This document shows, in pieces, positions 16,539-24,313 of a DNA stretch of 64,000 nucleotides (positions are counted from its first letter, which is position 1; each line of letters begins with the position of its first letter). The position numbers and the translations under genes were made by a program. The notes below the pieces were generated by a model. The model saw only the letters and a program-made list of their open reading frames with translations, searched no databases and was not told where the DNA came from. The stretch is from Adhaeribacter soli (GTDB lineage Bacteria > Bacteroidota > Bacteroidia > Cytophagales > Hymenobacteraceae): NCBI RefSeq assembly GCF_008727925.1, contig NZ_VTWT01000008.1, positions 124,001 to 188,000 of the forward strand. Reading direction: 5' to 3'.

Positions 16539-18865
16539 TACTCTATAACGGCCACTTTGGTAGTACAGGTTTCGGTGCCTTCGGCGTTGGAGCTGAGTAC
16601 TAGGTAAACGCCGGAGCGTACTTTTTTGCCATTATAGTCCCGCCCGTTCCAGACAGCGGTACCGCCCAGCGCTTTGGTTTCGTACACCAGTACGCCGGTT
16701 ACGTCGGTAATTTTAACTTTGCCGTTATTAGGAACCCCGGAAATACCGATCTGACCGGTGTAGCCCGGCCGCACCGGGTTCGGATAAACGGCCGCGCAAT
16801 TTGGCTTTTCGGTGGTAATGGTAGCGCCTGCGCGGTAAGAAACCAGCCCGCCTTCGGTGCCGATAAAAACATCGCCGGTGGCATGGCTCACTTTAATATC
16901 TGTAATTTTATCGGATGGTAACGGGCTGTTGGCGGTAGTAAAGTTCAGGATCATTTTATCGCCGTCTTCGTTGAAAAGCCACACCCCATTGTCGGTACCC
17001 ACCCACTTCCGGTTTGCGCCGTCTACAGCAATGGTTTTCACGAGCTGCCCCTCCAGCAAAGCCCGGTTCCCGATAACGGGCACATCGGCGGCAATGGTTC
17101 TGCCGCTGGCAAAAACCAGACTCGGATCGTAAAACACGCCAACACCGTTATCTGTTCCTACCCAGATCTCGCCTTTTAAGTCTTTTACCAGCGCGTAAAC
17201 ATCATTCCCAGGCAAATTTCCGGTGGTTGGGGTGGCAGTCAGGTAGCGTAAGCGGTTCTTCACATCGTCGAAAACCACCAGGCCATTGCCTTCCCGGGGC
17301 CGGACGCTGATCCATTTATAGCCATTGTCGTCTACAATTACTTTCTCGAAAAAATTGGAAGTGGGAAAAGTAATGCCGTCGGACGTAAAGTTTAAGTTGA
17401 ATTCTTTCCAGCCATTTTCGAGGGTAAGCACGTGCAGACCGTTAAAGGAAGGGAAGTTCGAAATATTGGTAGCCCAGATGTTGCCGTTCGGGTCGGCGGC
17501 CAGGCTGCTTACGCGCACGTATTGCGGATCATCGTCTGAGGTAGATTTAAGGGTACTGTTCTTATTGTTCCAGATCTTGTAATCGCCCACCCCGTTCCAT
17601 TCCATCACGCCCATGCCGTAGCTGGCAAAATAAAGCTTTCCGTTTACCGGGTTCCGCACCACATCGGTCAGGTCGCGCATAACCGGGAACTTAGCCGGAT
17701 CTTTGTAGCGCTGGTAGTTATAGTTTTCCCAAAAGCCGTTCTTAAATTCGAAGAAGCCTTCTTCCCGCCCGATCTGGGTATTGCCGGCATACCCGCCGCC
17801 TACTACCACCACACTTTGGGCATCGGCCAGAATTCTGAAAACGTTATTGCTGTAAGGCGCATTGGGCACCAGATTCTCATACTTTGATCCTTCCACGCGT
17901 ACCAATCCGTTTACCAGATCGGCTACCCAAAGAATACCTTCCTGGTCCTGAATGGCGCTGTTAGGATATTCCAGCAGTTCATGATCGTAATATGGTCCGT
18001 TCCCCCCTTCATCGAGGAACCTTACATGGTATTCATTGGCAACTATTAAAGAATCTTTCCCGGTGGTTAAATGGCGGAAAGGAATATTGGTACGGGCATT
18101 GGTCGGATTCCAGGTAGTACCATCCAGCCGGTAAACACCGGCAAAATCTATACCTACGAAGGCCTTGTTTCTAAACGTAGTAAGCAGACGCAAATCTCCG
18201 GGTTTGGCGCCTGCCGGCAGCCCATCGGTAAGCGGGGTCCAGTTGCGCAGATCGTTCAGGTTAATGGTGCGCGAAAGTCTGGCGCTCAGAATGCCGGAGG
18301 AAGAAGCCACAATGATCTGGTCGTTCAGGGTAGTAGCAGAAAAGATCTTCGTGGAAGAGCCGGTGGCATTCTGGAAAGTATAGGTGTCTTTTATTTCCAG
18401 TTTCACCAGGTCCAGCACCACCAGGCCGAAGCTGGTAGAAAGGTAAGCCAGCTTGTCTTTGAAGTGAATGTGATTGATCGCTTTTTCCCCCGTAATGGTT
18501 TTGCGGAGGATGTCGTTTATGTTGATGATCTCATCGCCCCGGATCAGGTCGAGGTTGGTGTTTTCGTAAGCAATTAAAAGGGTGTTCGTTACCGGATCGT
18601 AGTTCATGGTCCGGACACCGATATCGTGCAGGCCGTTGATCTTAGACAAAGTATGCAGGCTATTGAACTCTTTATCGAAGTAAAAGAGACCTTTATCGGT
18701 AGCACAGTAGATCCGGTTACCCACCGCTGCCACCGTCCGGGCGCTGTTGTTCGGCACGTAAACCCGCCACTCGCCGATACCCACGCCAGCCGATTGCGAA
18801 AAAACCGGCGCCGCCAATGCCAGGCAGCAGATGCTCAAAAATAAACTACGTACCAAGTGCTTCAT
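16538..18865 (-). CDS. porZ: Type IX secretion system surface protein PorZ
   Basis: 775 residues. Signal peptide (LFLSICCLALAAPVFSQ), then two beta-propellers made of repeats such as GDEIWVGTDNGVGVF-like strands (WVGTDNGVWLF, IYCATDKGLFYF), and at the end a type IX sorting domain with YPNPVRPG and the closing GVYLVLSS / TTKVAVIE strands. In Porphyromonas PorZ belongs to the attachment complex that joins A-LPS to secreted cargo at the cell surface. Porphyromonas PorZ is similar in length and plan. It is the first gene of a two-gene unit with recO. Confidence 0.88.
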   Translation of the reverse strand: MKHLVRSLFLSICCLALAAPVFSQSAGVGIGEWRVYVPNNSARTVAAVGNRIYCATDKGLFYFDKEFNSLHTLSKINGLHDIGVRTMNYDPVTNTLLIAYENTNLDLIRGDEIININDILRKTITGEKAINHIHFKDKLAYLSTSFGLVVLDLVKLEIKDTYTFQNATGSSTKIFSATTLNDQIIVASSSGILSARLSRTINLNDLRNWTPLTDGLPAGAKPGDLRLLTTFRNKAFVGIDFAGVYRLDGTTWNPTNARTNIPFRHLTTGKDSLIVANEYHVRFLDEGGNGPYYDHELLEYPNSAIQDQEGILWVADLVNGLVRVEGSKYENLVPNAPYSNNVFRILADAQSVVVVGGGYAGNTQIGREEGFFEFKNGFWENYNYQRYKDPAKFPVMRDLTDVVRNPVNGKLYFASYGMGVMEWNGVGDYKIWNNKNSTLKSTSDDDPQYVRVSSLAADPNGNIWATNISNFPSFNGLHVLTLENGWKEFNLNFTSDGITFPTSNFFEKVIVDDNGYKWISVRPREGNGLVVFDDVKNRLRYLTATPTTGNLPGNDVYALVKDLKGEIWVGTDNGVGVFYDPSLVFASGRTIAADVPVIGNRALLEGQLVKTIAVDGANRKWVGTDNGVWLFNEDGDKMILNFTTANSPLPSDKITDIKVSHATGDVFIGTEGGLVSYRAGATITTEKPNCAAVYPNPVRPGYTGQIGISGVPNNGKVKITDVTGVLVYETKALGGTAVWNGRDYNGKKVRSGVYLVLSSNAEGTETCTTKVAVIE

Positions 18866-19003
18866 AAATACAAAGTTTCCGTGTTGTTAACGGCGCAACC
18901 TTCGCTTTAGTGCATCGGTTCCCGGATTTCAGAAACCGTCCAAAGCGTACCGAAATTACGCAAAAAAATAGTGGTTTTAAAACAAACTGACTCTCTGAAA
19001 CTT

Positions 19004-19037
19004 AAAAAGCCCACCCCGTTTCCGGAGCAGGCTTTTT
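19004..19037 (-). terminator. Terminator after tdk
   Basis: AAAAAGCC (19004-19011) and GGCTTTTT (19030-19037) pair around a loop; read on the minus strand the hairpin ends in T residues 35 bp after the tdk stop. Confidence 0.75.
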
Positions 19038-19071
19038 CACGCTAAAACGTTAGCATTTTCAGAACAAAAAC

Positions 19072-19665
19072 TCAGCTTCTGCCTTTCATGCCTTCCAGGA
19101 AACAATGGCGGCAGCGGGCTTCGTAGGAATCGGTTTCGCCTAAAAGTATTTTCTGGGCCGAGGCGGCATTGCGGAAGGAATAAGAAGCAATGTCGCCGCA
19201 CTGCATGCAAACGGCGTGTACTTTGGTAACGTACTCGGCCACGCCCATTAAAGCTGGCATCGGTCCGAAAGGTTTGCCCAGATAATCCATGTCGAGGCCG
19301 GCCGCAATTACCCGGATGCCGGAGTTAGCCAGCTGCACGCACACATCCATCAGGGCATCGTCGAAGAACTGGGCTTCGTCTATGCCTACTACGTCGCAGC
19401 TGCTGCCCAGCAGGAGCATGTCGTGGGCGAAACTTACCGGTGTACTCCGGATGGCGTTGGCATTATGCGACACCACATCTTCCACGTGGTAGCGCGTATC
19501 GATGGCCGGCTTAAAGATCTCGACTTTCTGTTTGGCAATTTTGGCGCGGTTCAGCCTACGGATCAGCTCTTCGGTTTTGCCGGAAAACATGGAGCCGCAG
19601 ATCACTTCTATCCAGCCCCGCCGGGCAATGTGGCTGCTATTGCCTACACGAGGTTCTATGAACAT
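19072..19665 (-). CDS. tdk: Thymidine kinase (type II, TK1-like)
   Basis: 197 residues. P-loop [10 protein letters not shown] near residue 24-33, Walker B-like [10 protein letters not shown], and the lasso region with two zinc-binding Cys pairs, CMQC near 154 and CRHC near 187. It phosphorylates thymidine with ATP in the salvage path. Cytosolic. The N-terminus is about 15 residues longer than the E. coli enzyme, usual in Bacteroidota. A [2Fe-2S] ferredoxin gene lies upstream on the same strand, separated by an inverted-repeat spacer. Confidence 0.96.
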   Translation of the reverse strand: MFIEPRVGNSSHIARRGWIEVICGSMFSGKTEELIRRLNRAKIAKQKVEIFKPAIDTRYHVEDVVSHNANAIRSTPVSFAHDMLLLGSSCDVVGIDEAQFFDDALMDVCVQLANSGIRVIAAGLDMDYLGKPFGPMPALMGVAEYVTKVHAVCMQCGDIASYSFRNAASAQKILLGETDSYEARCRHCFLEGMKGRS

Positions 19666-19671
19666 TTTATT

Positions 19672-19847
19672 GATTTGAAAATTTGAAGATTTGGAGATTT
19701 GAAAATTTTAAAACCTGAAGATCCGGGATTCAGGAAACTACTTTTAGACGTTTAAGCCTTAGCATTTCCTAAGACATATTTACAATTACTGGCATATCAA
19801 CTTCACGAACTATTTCCAAATCTTCAAATTTCCAAATCTCCAAATCA
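19672..19847. repeat. Ferredoxin-tdk spacer bracketed by inverted repeats
   Basis: GATTTGAAAATTTGAAGATT and the following units (19672-19709) face their inverted partners TTTCCAAATCTTCAAATTTC and following (19813-19847). One arm ends 6 nt before the tdk ATG; the other runs into the ferredoxin stop codon. Confidence 0.75.
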
Positions 19848-20165
19848 GGTATACTTTTGATGCGGCAGCTGTACCGGTTTGGGAACGCGTACCAATACTT
19901 CGCCGCCGGTAACGGTGCATTGGCAGGCCAGGCGTTCTTTGGTTTTCAGGCGGCCGGCTTCGCGATATTTTAGTTCCGGTGCGCTTTCGGGGCTCAGATT
20001 TTCCATTCCGGCCAGTACTTCCATGCGGCAGGTGGTGCAACGGCCTTTGGCGCCGCATGCGTGCATCCAGTCGGTGCCGGTGGCCTGCACGGCGCGCAAA
20101 ACCGTTTCCGGCGGCTTTACGTTTACCGCCAGGCCGCTTAGGTTTTGCACCGTTAGTTTTGCCAT
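19845..20165 (-). CDS. [2Fe-2S] ferredoxin
   Basis: 106 residues. Plant-type cluster motif C37-x5-C43-x2-C46 (HACGAKGRCTTC) with the fourth ligand at C81 or C83 (LACQC). The conserved ECR-like start and the C-terminal strand GEVLVRVPKP fit the ISC-like/adrenodoxin-type or small electron-transfer ferredoxins. Partner unknown. It is divergent from the plus-strand gene at 20199, with only 33 bp between the two start codons, so both promoters must share or overlap that spacer. Confidence 0.9.
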   Translation of the reverse strand: MAKLTVQNLSGLAVNVKPPETVLRAVQATGTDWMHACGAKGRCTTCRMEVLAGMENLSPESAPELKYREAGRLKTKERLACQCTVTGGEVLVRVPKPVQLPHQKYT

Positions 20166-20198
20166 ATTTTTATATCTTTACCAGCGAAAGCTATCGTA

Positions 20199-21461
20199 AT
20201 GGAAGACAAATATAATCAAATAAGCCTTGAGCAGTACAGCCGCGACCTCGCAAAACTTCTCAGCGACCGCTATTTTGCTGCAACTGAAACGATTAACGGG
20301 CAACAGTTAATTTCCTTTTCACCGGTAAAGCAGATCAATTTATTTGTTATAAAGGAACTGCTCATCAGCTGGAACCGGGAAATGGCCAGCCTGAAAAGCC
20401 CGTACTTCGATTTTGAAGATCAGGACGTGAAAGATGCGCTGAAACAGTTCATGAACGTGCTTTCGCGCCGCATCCTCATCCGCCGGCCGCACTTCGAGCC
20501 TTTATTGCAGAAAGCCATTCTCGATACTTTTACCCTGGTGCTGAACCCGGTTACGAGCTTCGACGAAAAGTTTTTGCAGGTGCAGGAAGAAGTTACCCAG
20601 GCAAAGCTGCAGGAGCATTTAAAATACCTCGACCTGAACAAATCCATTTTCAGCGATTTCGTGCAGGGCCTGCCACCGCAAAGCCCCGACAAAGCTTCGG
20701 TGCAGCAGAAATTCCGTTTGTTTACCCAGGCCCATTACAAAGAGCTGGCTAAACCGGACGACCTCCTGAATCTGCTGAATCCGCTGCTGCCAATTTCTAA
20801 AACCGATATCCTGGAAAAACCGGCTTTTGCGGCTCCGAAAGAAACAACCTTAAACAAAGAAACTACTTTACAGCCGGCCCCGGAACCTGCTTCCGGCCCG
20901 ATGTATAATGTTCCTCCAGCCAAGGAAGAACCGGTTCTGGCTGCCACGGAAGTAGCCGCTTCCGGTCCTGTTGGTCCGGCCTCGTTTACCCCGCCGGTGC
21001 CGGCAGCAGCCCCGCAACCAGAAATACCCAAAGCAGCCGAACAACCCATTGTAGCGCCAAGCCCGGAAATGAAACCGGTAAGCACCGCTACCGGCCCCGT
21101 AGTGCCACCGGTAACGCAAAACCCGGACGTAAAGCTTTACGAGAAATTCAAGACTGAAAAACCAAACCTGAACGAATCGCTCCGCAAAACGGAAGATGCG
21201 AAGATGGCCGTGCAGGATACCCGCAAAATTGAAAGCCTGAAAGAATCGATCTCCATAAACCAGCGCTTTGCATTCATTAACGAACTTTTTAATGGCGAGA
21301 ATATGGTTTACCACGAAGCCATTCAGAAACTCGACTCCTTTCCGGATGCTGCTTCCGCCAGAAACTATTTATTGCAGGACTTAGCCGCCCAACACAACTG
21401 GGTAAAAAAAGAAGAACACCTGAATAAATTACTGAAATTGATCGACCGGAAATTCTCCTGA
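20199..21461 (+). CDS. Uncharacterised protein with Pro/Ala-rich linker
   Basis: 420 residues, not recognised. Residues 1-185 look alpha-helical and folded (VIKELLISWNREMASLKSPY, VLSRRILIRRPHFEPLL). Residues ~205-305 are a Pro/Ala/Glu/Val-rich linker (VPPAKEEPVLAATEVAA). Residues ~340-420 are again helical (QRFAFINELFNGENMVYHEA). No signal peptide or membrane helix, so probably cytosolic. The two-ended layout with a disordered linker suggests a scaffold or adaptor. I believe similar proteins occur widely in Cytophagales, but that is from memory. A clear terminator follows. Confidence 0.8.
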   Translation: MEDKYNQISLEQYSRDLAKLLSDRYFAATETINGQQLISFSPVKQINLFVIKELLISWNREMASLKSPYFDFEDQDVKDALKQFMNVLSRRILIRRPHFEPLLQKAILDTFTLVLNPVTSFDEKFLQVQEEVTQAKLQEHLKYLDLNKSIFSDFVQGLPPQSPDKASVQQKFRLFTQAHYKELAKPDDLLNLLNPLLPISKTDILEKPAFAAPKETTLNKETTLQPAPEPASGPMYNVPPAKEEPVLAATEVAASGPVGPASFTPPVPAAAPQPEIPKAAEQPIVAPSPEMKPVSTATGPVVPPVTQNPDVKLYEKFKTEKPNLNESLRKTEDAKMAVQDTRKIESLKESISINQRFAFINELFNGENMVYHEAIQKLDSFPDAASARNYLLQDLAAQHNWVKKEEHLNKLLKLIDRKFS

Positions 21462-21481
21462 ACAGAAATTGCCTAAAACAG

Positions 21482-21513
21482 AAAGCCGCTCCGCAAGAAG
21501 CGGCTTTTTTGTT
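21482..21513 (+). terminator. Rho-independent terminator
   Basis: AGCCGCT (21484-21490) pairs with AGCGGCT (21499-21505), then a T run; 20 bp after the stop. Confidence 0.9.
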
Positions 21514-21714
21514 TTACAGAAACCCGGAAGCTTTCTCTATTCTTTGAGCAAAAAACGGTAGCCTTCACGCTAAAAAGCCGGTCATTCTGAGCGTGGATAA
21601 TTCCGGCTTAAAATTTCGCAAGGTTACGACGACATAAAATGTTTGCCGTGGCCGGTGTCCTCACCGGTCACCATGCTGCCGTTGCCATTCCTGCTTTTTT
21701 ACCGGCAGTGCACA

Positions 21715-22031
21715 AGTCTGTGCGCCACCTACGGTATATACACATCTCCTTTTTCCAATGTAAAAGGCTTGGTCTTTGGCATTTTCGAATAAACTTTCAC
21801 CTCGGTCTGTGCCCTCACAGACCGAAGCACTGTAATTAAAGGTTAAAAAGCTACCTGCTCATTAATGCATAATAAATGCTTTGCCCGGAAATGGCGGAAT
21901 TTCGCACTTCTCTTAGTTTAGATAGCAAAACCACTGCTAATTTTAAGGCCTCTGCTTCGGTCTGTGGGGGCACAGACCGAGGTGATGGAGGTTTTTAAAG
22001 ATGTGTATGTGCCCTAGGTGCGCCACAGACC
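21715..22031. repeat. Nested inverted-repeat element with two like hairpins
   Basis: Two copies of a hairpin TCGGTCTGTG..CACAGACCGA lie at 21802-21825 and 21957-21980 in opposite orientation. Outside them, GTCTGTGCGCCACCTA (from 21715) and ACACATCTCC face inverted counterparts at 21997-22031 (AGATGTGTATG, AGGTGCGCCACAGACC). The interior (21830-21950) has nothing recognisable. This looks like a small non-autonomous palindromic element. Confidence 0.6.
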
Positions 22032-22080
22032 TTGGTTATTTTTCTGCCAGTTTTATAAAATATGTCATGGGTAGCTTCAG

Positions 22081-22140
22081 CGAAGGACCTTGTCGGAATT
22101 TAGTAGTATGCCCTCTACTCAGAGCCGACGAGGTCCTTCG
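22081..22140. repeat. 16-nt-arm hairpin in gene-free stretch
   Basis: CGAAGGACCTTGTCGG (22081-22096) pairs with CCGACGAGGTCCTTCG (22125-22140) with one mismatch; it is followed by CTCAGGATGACGCAATAA, a module also seen inverted near 57920. The whole stretch 21514-22379 otherwise has no gene. Confidence 0.6.
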
Positions 22141-22379
22141 CTGTGCTCAGGATGACGCAATAAATTGGCTTAGCCTGACTAATAGGGTCAATAGATCCGC
22201 TAGAGCGATCTTTTAATTTAGCATAAGACGACCCTGCTCGCAATCTTTGCGCAATCCCATCCTGGTATCAGATTTTTCCTATTCCCGTTTTTATGCCCTT
22301 CGTAAGAAGAAGAAACAAAACCCCGGCATGCTACCGGGTACGCAACTTCAACCGCAAAAAAATGATAGGAGAACTACTT

Positions 22380-22778
22380 ATGAAACGATGGATCCTCTTT
22401 ACCCTGCTCATTCTTTTCAGCTTTGCCCACCTACCCTCTGAAAGCACAGCCTCAGCGAGGGACCGGGACCGTGGCGGCAACGCGACCATGAAAATGAAAG
22501 CCAGCAAACGCAGCAAGTACACGGCCAAGATGCGCCGGCAGCAGGACAAAGACCGCAAAAAACACTTAGCCGATATCCGGAAATCGCAGCCGAAGAAGAA
22601 AGGCAGCGCTTCGGTGCAGACAGCATCAAAACAGCAGGCAACAGCACCAACACAGGAAAGAGTACCGAAACCGGAAGTAACGCCTGTTCAGGAGGCGGCA
22701 CCGGTGCAGGAAGCAACACCGGTTCAGGAAACGACACCCGTTCAGGAAACAGCGCCGGTAACGCCGGAAGAACAATAA
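22380..22778 (+). CDS. Small exported basic protein with PVQE repeats
   Basis: 132 residues from the ATG at 22380, chosen because it starts a clean signal peptide (RWILFTLLILFSFAHLPS) and has AGGAG about 9 nt upstream; an ATG at 22293 would put 29 charged residues before it. After the signal the protein is Lys/Arg/Gln-rich (KMKASKRSKYTAKMRRQQDK), then ends in five imperfect PVQEATP/PVQETTP units. No family recognised. The basic part could bind nucleic acid or an acidic envelope polymer; the repeats may vary in number between strains. Confidence 0.65.
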   Translation: MKRWILFTLLILFSFAHLPSESTASARDRDRGGNATMKMKASKRSKYTAKMRRQQDKDRKKHLADIRKSQPKKKGSASVQTASKQQATAPTQERVPKPEVTPVQEAAPVQEATPVQETTPVQETAPVTPEEQ

Positions 22779-22831
22779 TTTAACGAACTCAATTAGACTG
22801 AAACGGACTTTCTGAAAAGAGAGCCCGTTTT

Positions 22832-23032
22832 TTATTTGAGCTTGCGTAGCAGCCGGCCTACAATTATCCGTGTTTTACCGTCTTCGAACTGCACCAGCAT
22901 GCTGCCGTTTTTGCCCCGGATGCATTTACCGGCTTCGGTACGCACGGCCCGGCATTTTGCTTTGCGCAAAGTTGCATCCGTATGCCGGTCGCCGAGGTAG
23001 TAATATTCCCAAACGGTAGCCAAAAGCAGCAA
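22832..23032 (-). CDS. Possible small protein downstream of rodA
   Basis: 66 residues if the TTG at 23032, 4 nt after the rodA stop, is used; an in-frame ATG at 23125 would overlap rodA by 89 nt and is less likely. A short hydrophobic start (LLLLATVWEYYYLG) is followed by a basic, beta-prone body with two Cys (KAKCRAVRTEAGKC, MLVQFEDGKTRIIVGRLL). Not recognised. Its amino-acid composition and operon position suggest a real gene, but evidence is weak. Confidence 0.4.
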   Translation of the reverse strand: MLLLATVWEYYYLGDRHTDATLRKAKCRAVRTEAGKCIRGKNGSMLVQFEDGKTRIIVGRLLRKLK

Positions 23033-23036
23033 AAAA

Positions 23037-24308
23037 CTAGCGGGTAAGGTCCATTTTCCGGTTCGAATCGATGGATAGCAGAATGAAAAGCAGGATGGTG
23101 AACGACCAGAGCGAGGAGCCGCCATAACTGAAGAACGGCAGCGGAATACCCACTACCGGCGCCAGGCCGATGGTCATGCCCACGTTTACCAGGAAGTGAA
23201 AGAAAATTATGGAAGCCACGCAGTAGCCGTACGTTCGGCCAAAAACCGATTTCTGCCGCTCCGCAATTTTCACGATCCGCAAGAGCAGGAGAATGAACAG
23301 GGCAATTACTACCACGCTCCCGATCCAGCCGTGTTCTTCGCCGATGGTGCAGAAAATAAAATCGGTACTCTGCTCAGGCACAAAGTCGAATTTGGTTTGC
23401 GTACCTTCCAGAAAACCTTTGCCGGTAAACCCGCCCGAACCAATGGCAATTTTCGATTGCGTTACGTTCCAGCCGAAACCGCGCGGGTCGGCTTCCGGGC
23501 TTATCAGGGCCTTGATCCGGTTCTGCTGGTGTTCCTGCAACACATTGTTCACGAAGAAATCCACGCTGAAGATCATCCCGATAATAAGCCCGTAGATCAG
23601 CGTGATCATGGGCCACTTCCGGAAAAAGATGCGTTGGTTTGCCCAAAGCCAGAGCCCGAGCAGCACCGTGATTACGGCCACCAGGTAAAGCTTCGGAAAC
23701 AAGAGCGTCAGAATAAAAATAGCTACCGACACGGCACCGATAATGAGAATAAGCGGCGACATGCCTTCGCGGAAATAAGCCAGCAAAAATGCTCCGAAAA
23801 CCAGCGCCGAACCCGTTTCGTTCTGCATCATGATAATGAGCGGCGGCAGCAAGGTAAGGCCCACCAGTTTAAAGTGATCCTGCAGGTTCTGGTTCTGTAA
23901 GTTGGCCGTACTCAGGAATTTCGAAACAGCCAGCGCGGTGGCAAACTTGGCAAACTCGGCCGGCTGTAGCCTGACCGGCCCGAGCACGAGCCAGCTTCGG
24001 GAACCCTTTACCGGATCGGCCAGCACCAGCGTAGCCAGCAAAAGCAGGATCATAAACCCGTAAATAAGGTAGGCCAGCGAATCGTAAGCTTTATGGTCAA
24101 TTACCAGGATCATGATCATCAGCACCACCCCCGTACCGATCCAGGCCAGCTGCTTTCCGGAGTTAATGTCCCAGCTGAAAATATTGATCACGTGGTCGGG
24201 GCTGTAAACGGCGGCATACACGTTCATCCAGCCTAGGCCCACCATTAAAAAATAAAGCAGCACGGTAGGCCAGTCCAGGTTTTGCGTAAGTTTTTTGGGT
24301 CGCATCAT
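23037..24308 (-). CDS. rodA: Rod-shape SEDS glycosyltransferase RodA
   Basis: 423 residues with about ten membrane helices. SEDS signatures are present: GSRSWLVLGPVRLQPAEFAK, with the conserved W, and GIPLPFFSYGGSSLW near the end. RodA polymerises lipid II into glycan strands for side-wall growth, working with the transpeptidase PBP2 encoded just upstream (6-bp gap). Last main gene of the mre operon. Confidence 0.96.
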   Translation of the reverse strand: MMRPKKLTQNLDWPTVLLYFLMVGLGWMNVYAAVYSPDHVINIFSWDINSGKQLAWIGTGVVLMIMILVIDHKAYDSLAYLIYGFMILLLLATLVLADPVKGSRSWLVLGPVRLQPAEFAKFATALAVSKFLSTANLQNQNLQDHFKLVGLTLLPPLIIMMQNETGSALVFGAFLLAYFREGMSPLILIIGAVSVAIFILTLLFPKLYLVAVITVLLGLWLWANQRIFFRKWPMITLIYGLIIGMIFSVDFFVNNVLQEHQQNRIKALISPEADPRGFGWNVTQSKIAIGSGGFTGKGFLEGTQTKFDFVPEQSTDFIFCTIGEEHGWIGSVVVIALFILLLLRIVKIAERQKSVFGRTYGYCVASIIFFHFLVNVGMTIGLAPVVGIPLPFFSYGGSSLWSFTILLFILLSIDSNRKMDLTR

Positions 24309-24313
24309 ACCTT

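Noticed and set aside
22001-22216. 71-codon ORF in the repeat region
   Set aside because: It runs through the inverted-repeat element and a hairpin; no coding character.
23060-23075. GGTTCGAATC, like a tRNA T-loop
   Set aside because: It lies in the coding end of rodA with no acceptor or anticodon stems around it.
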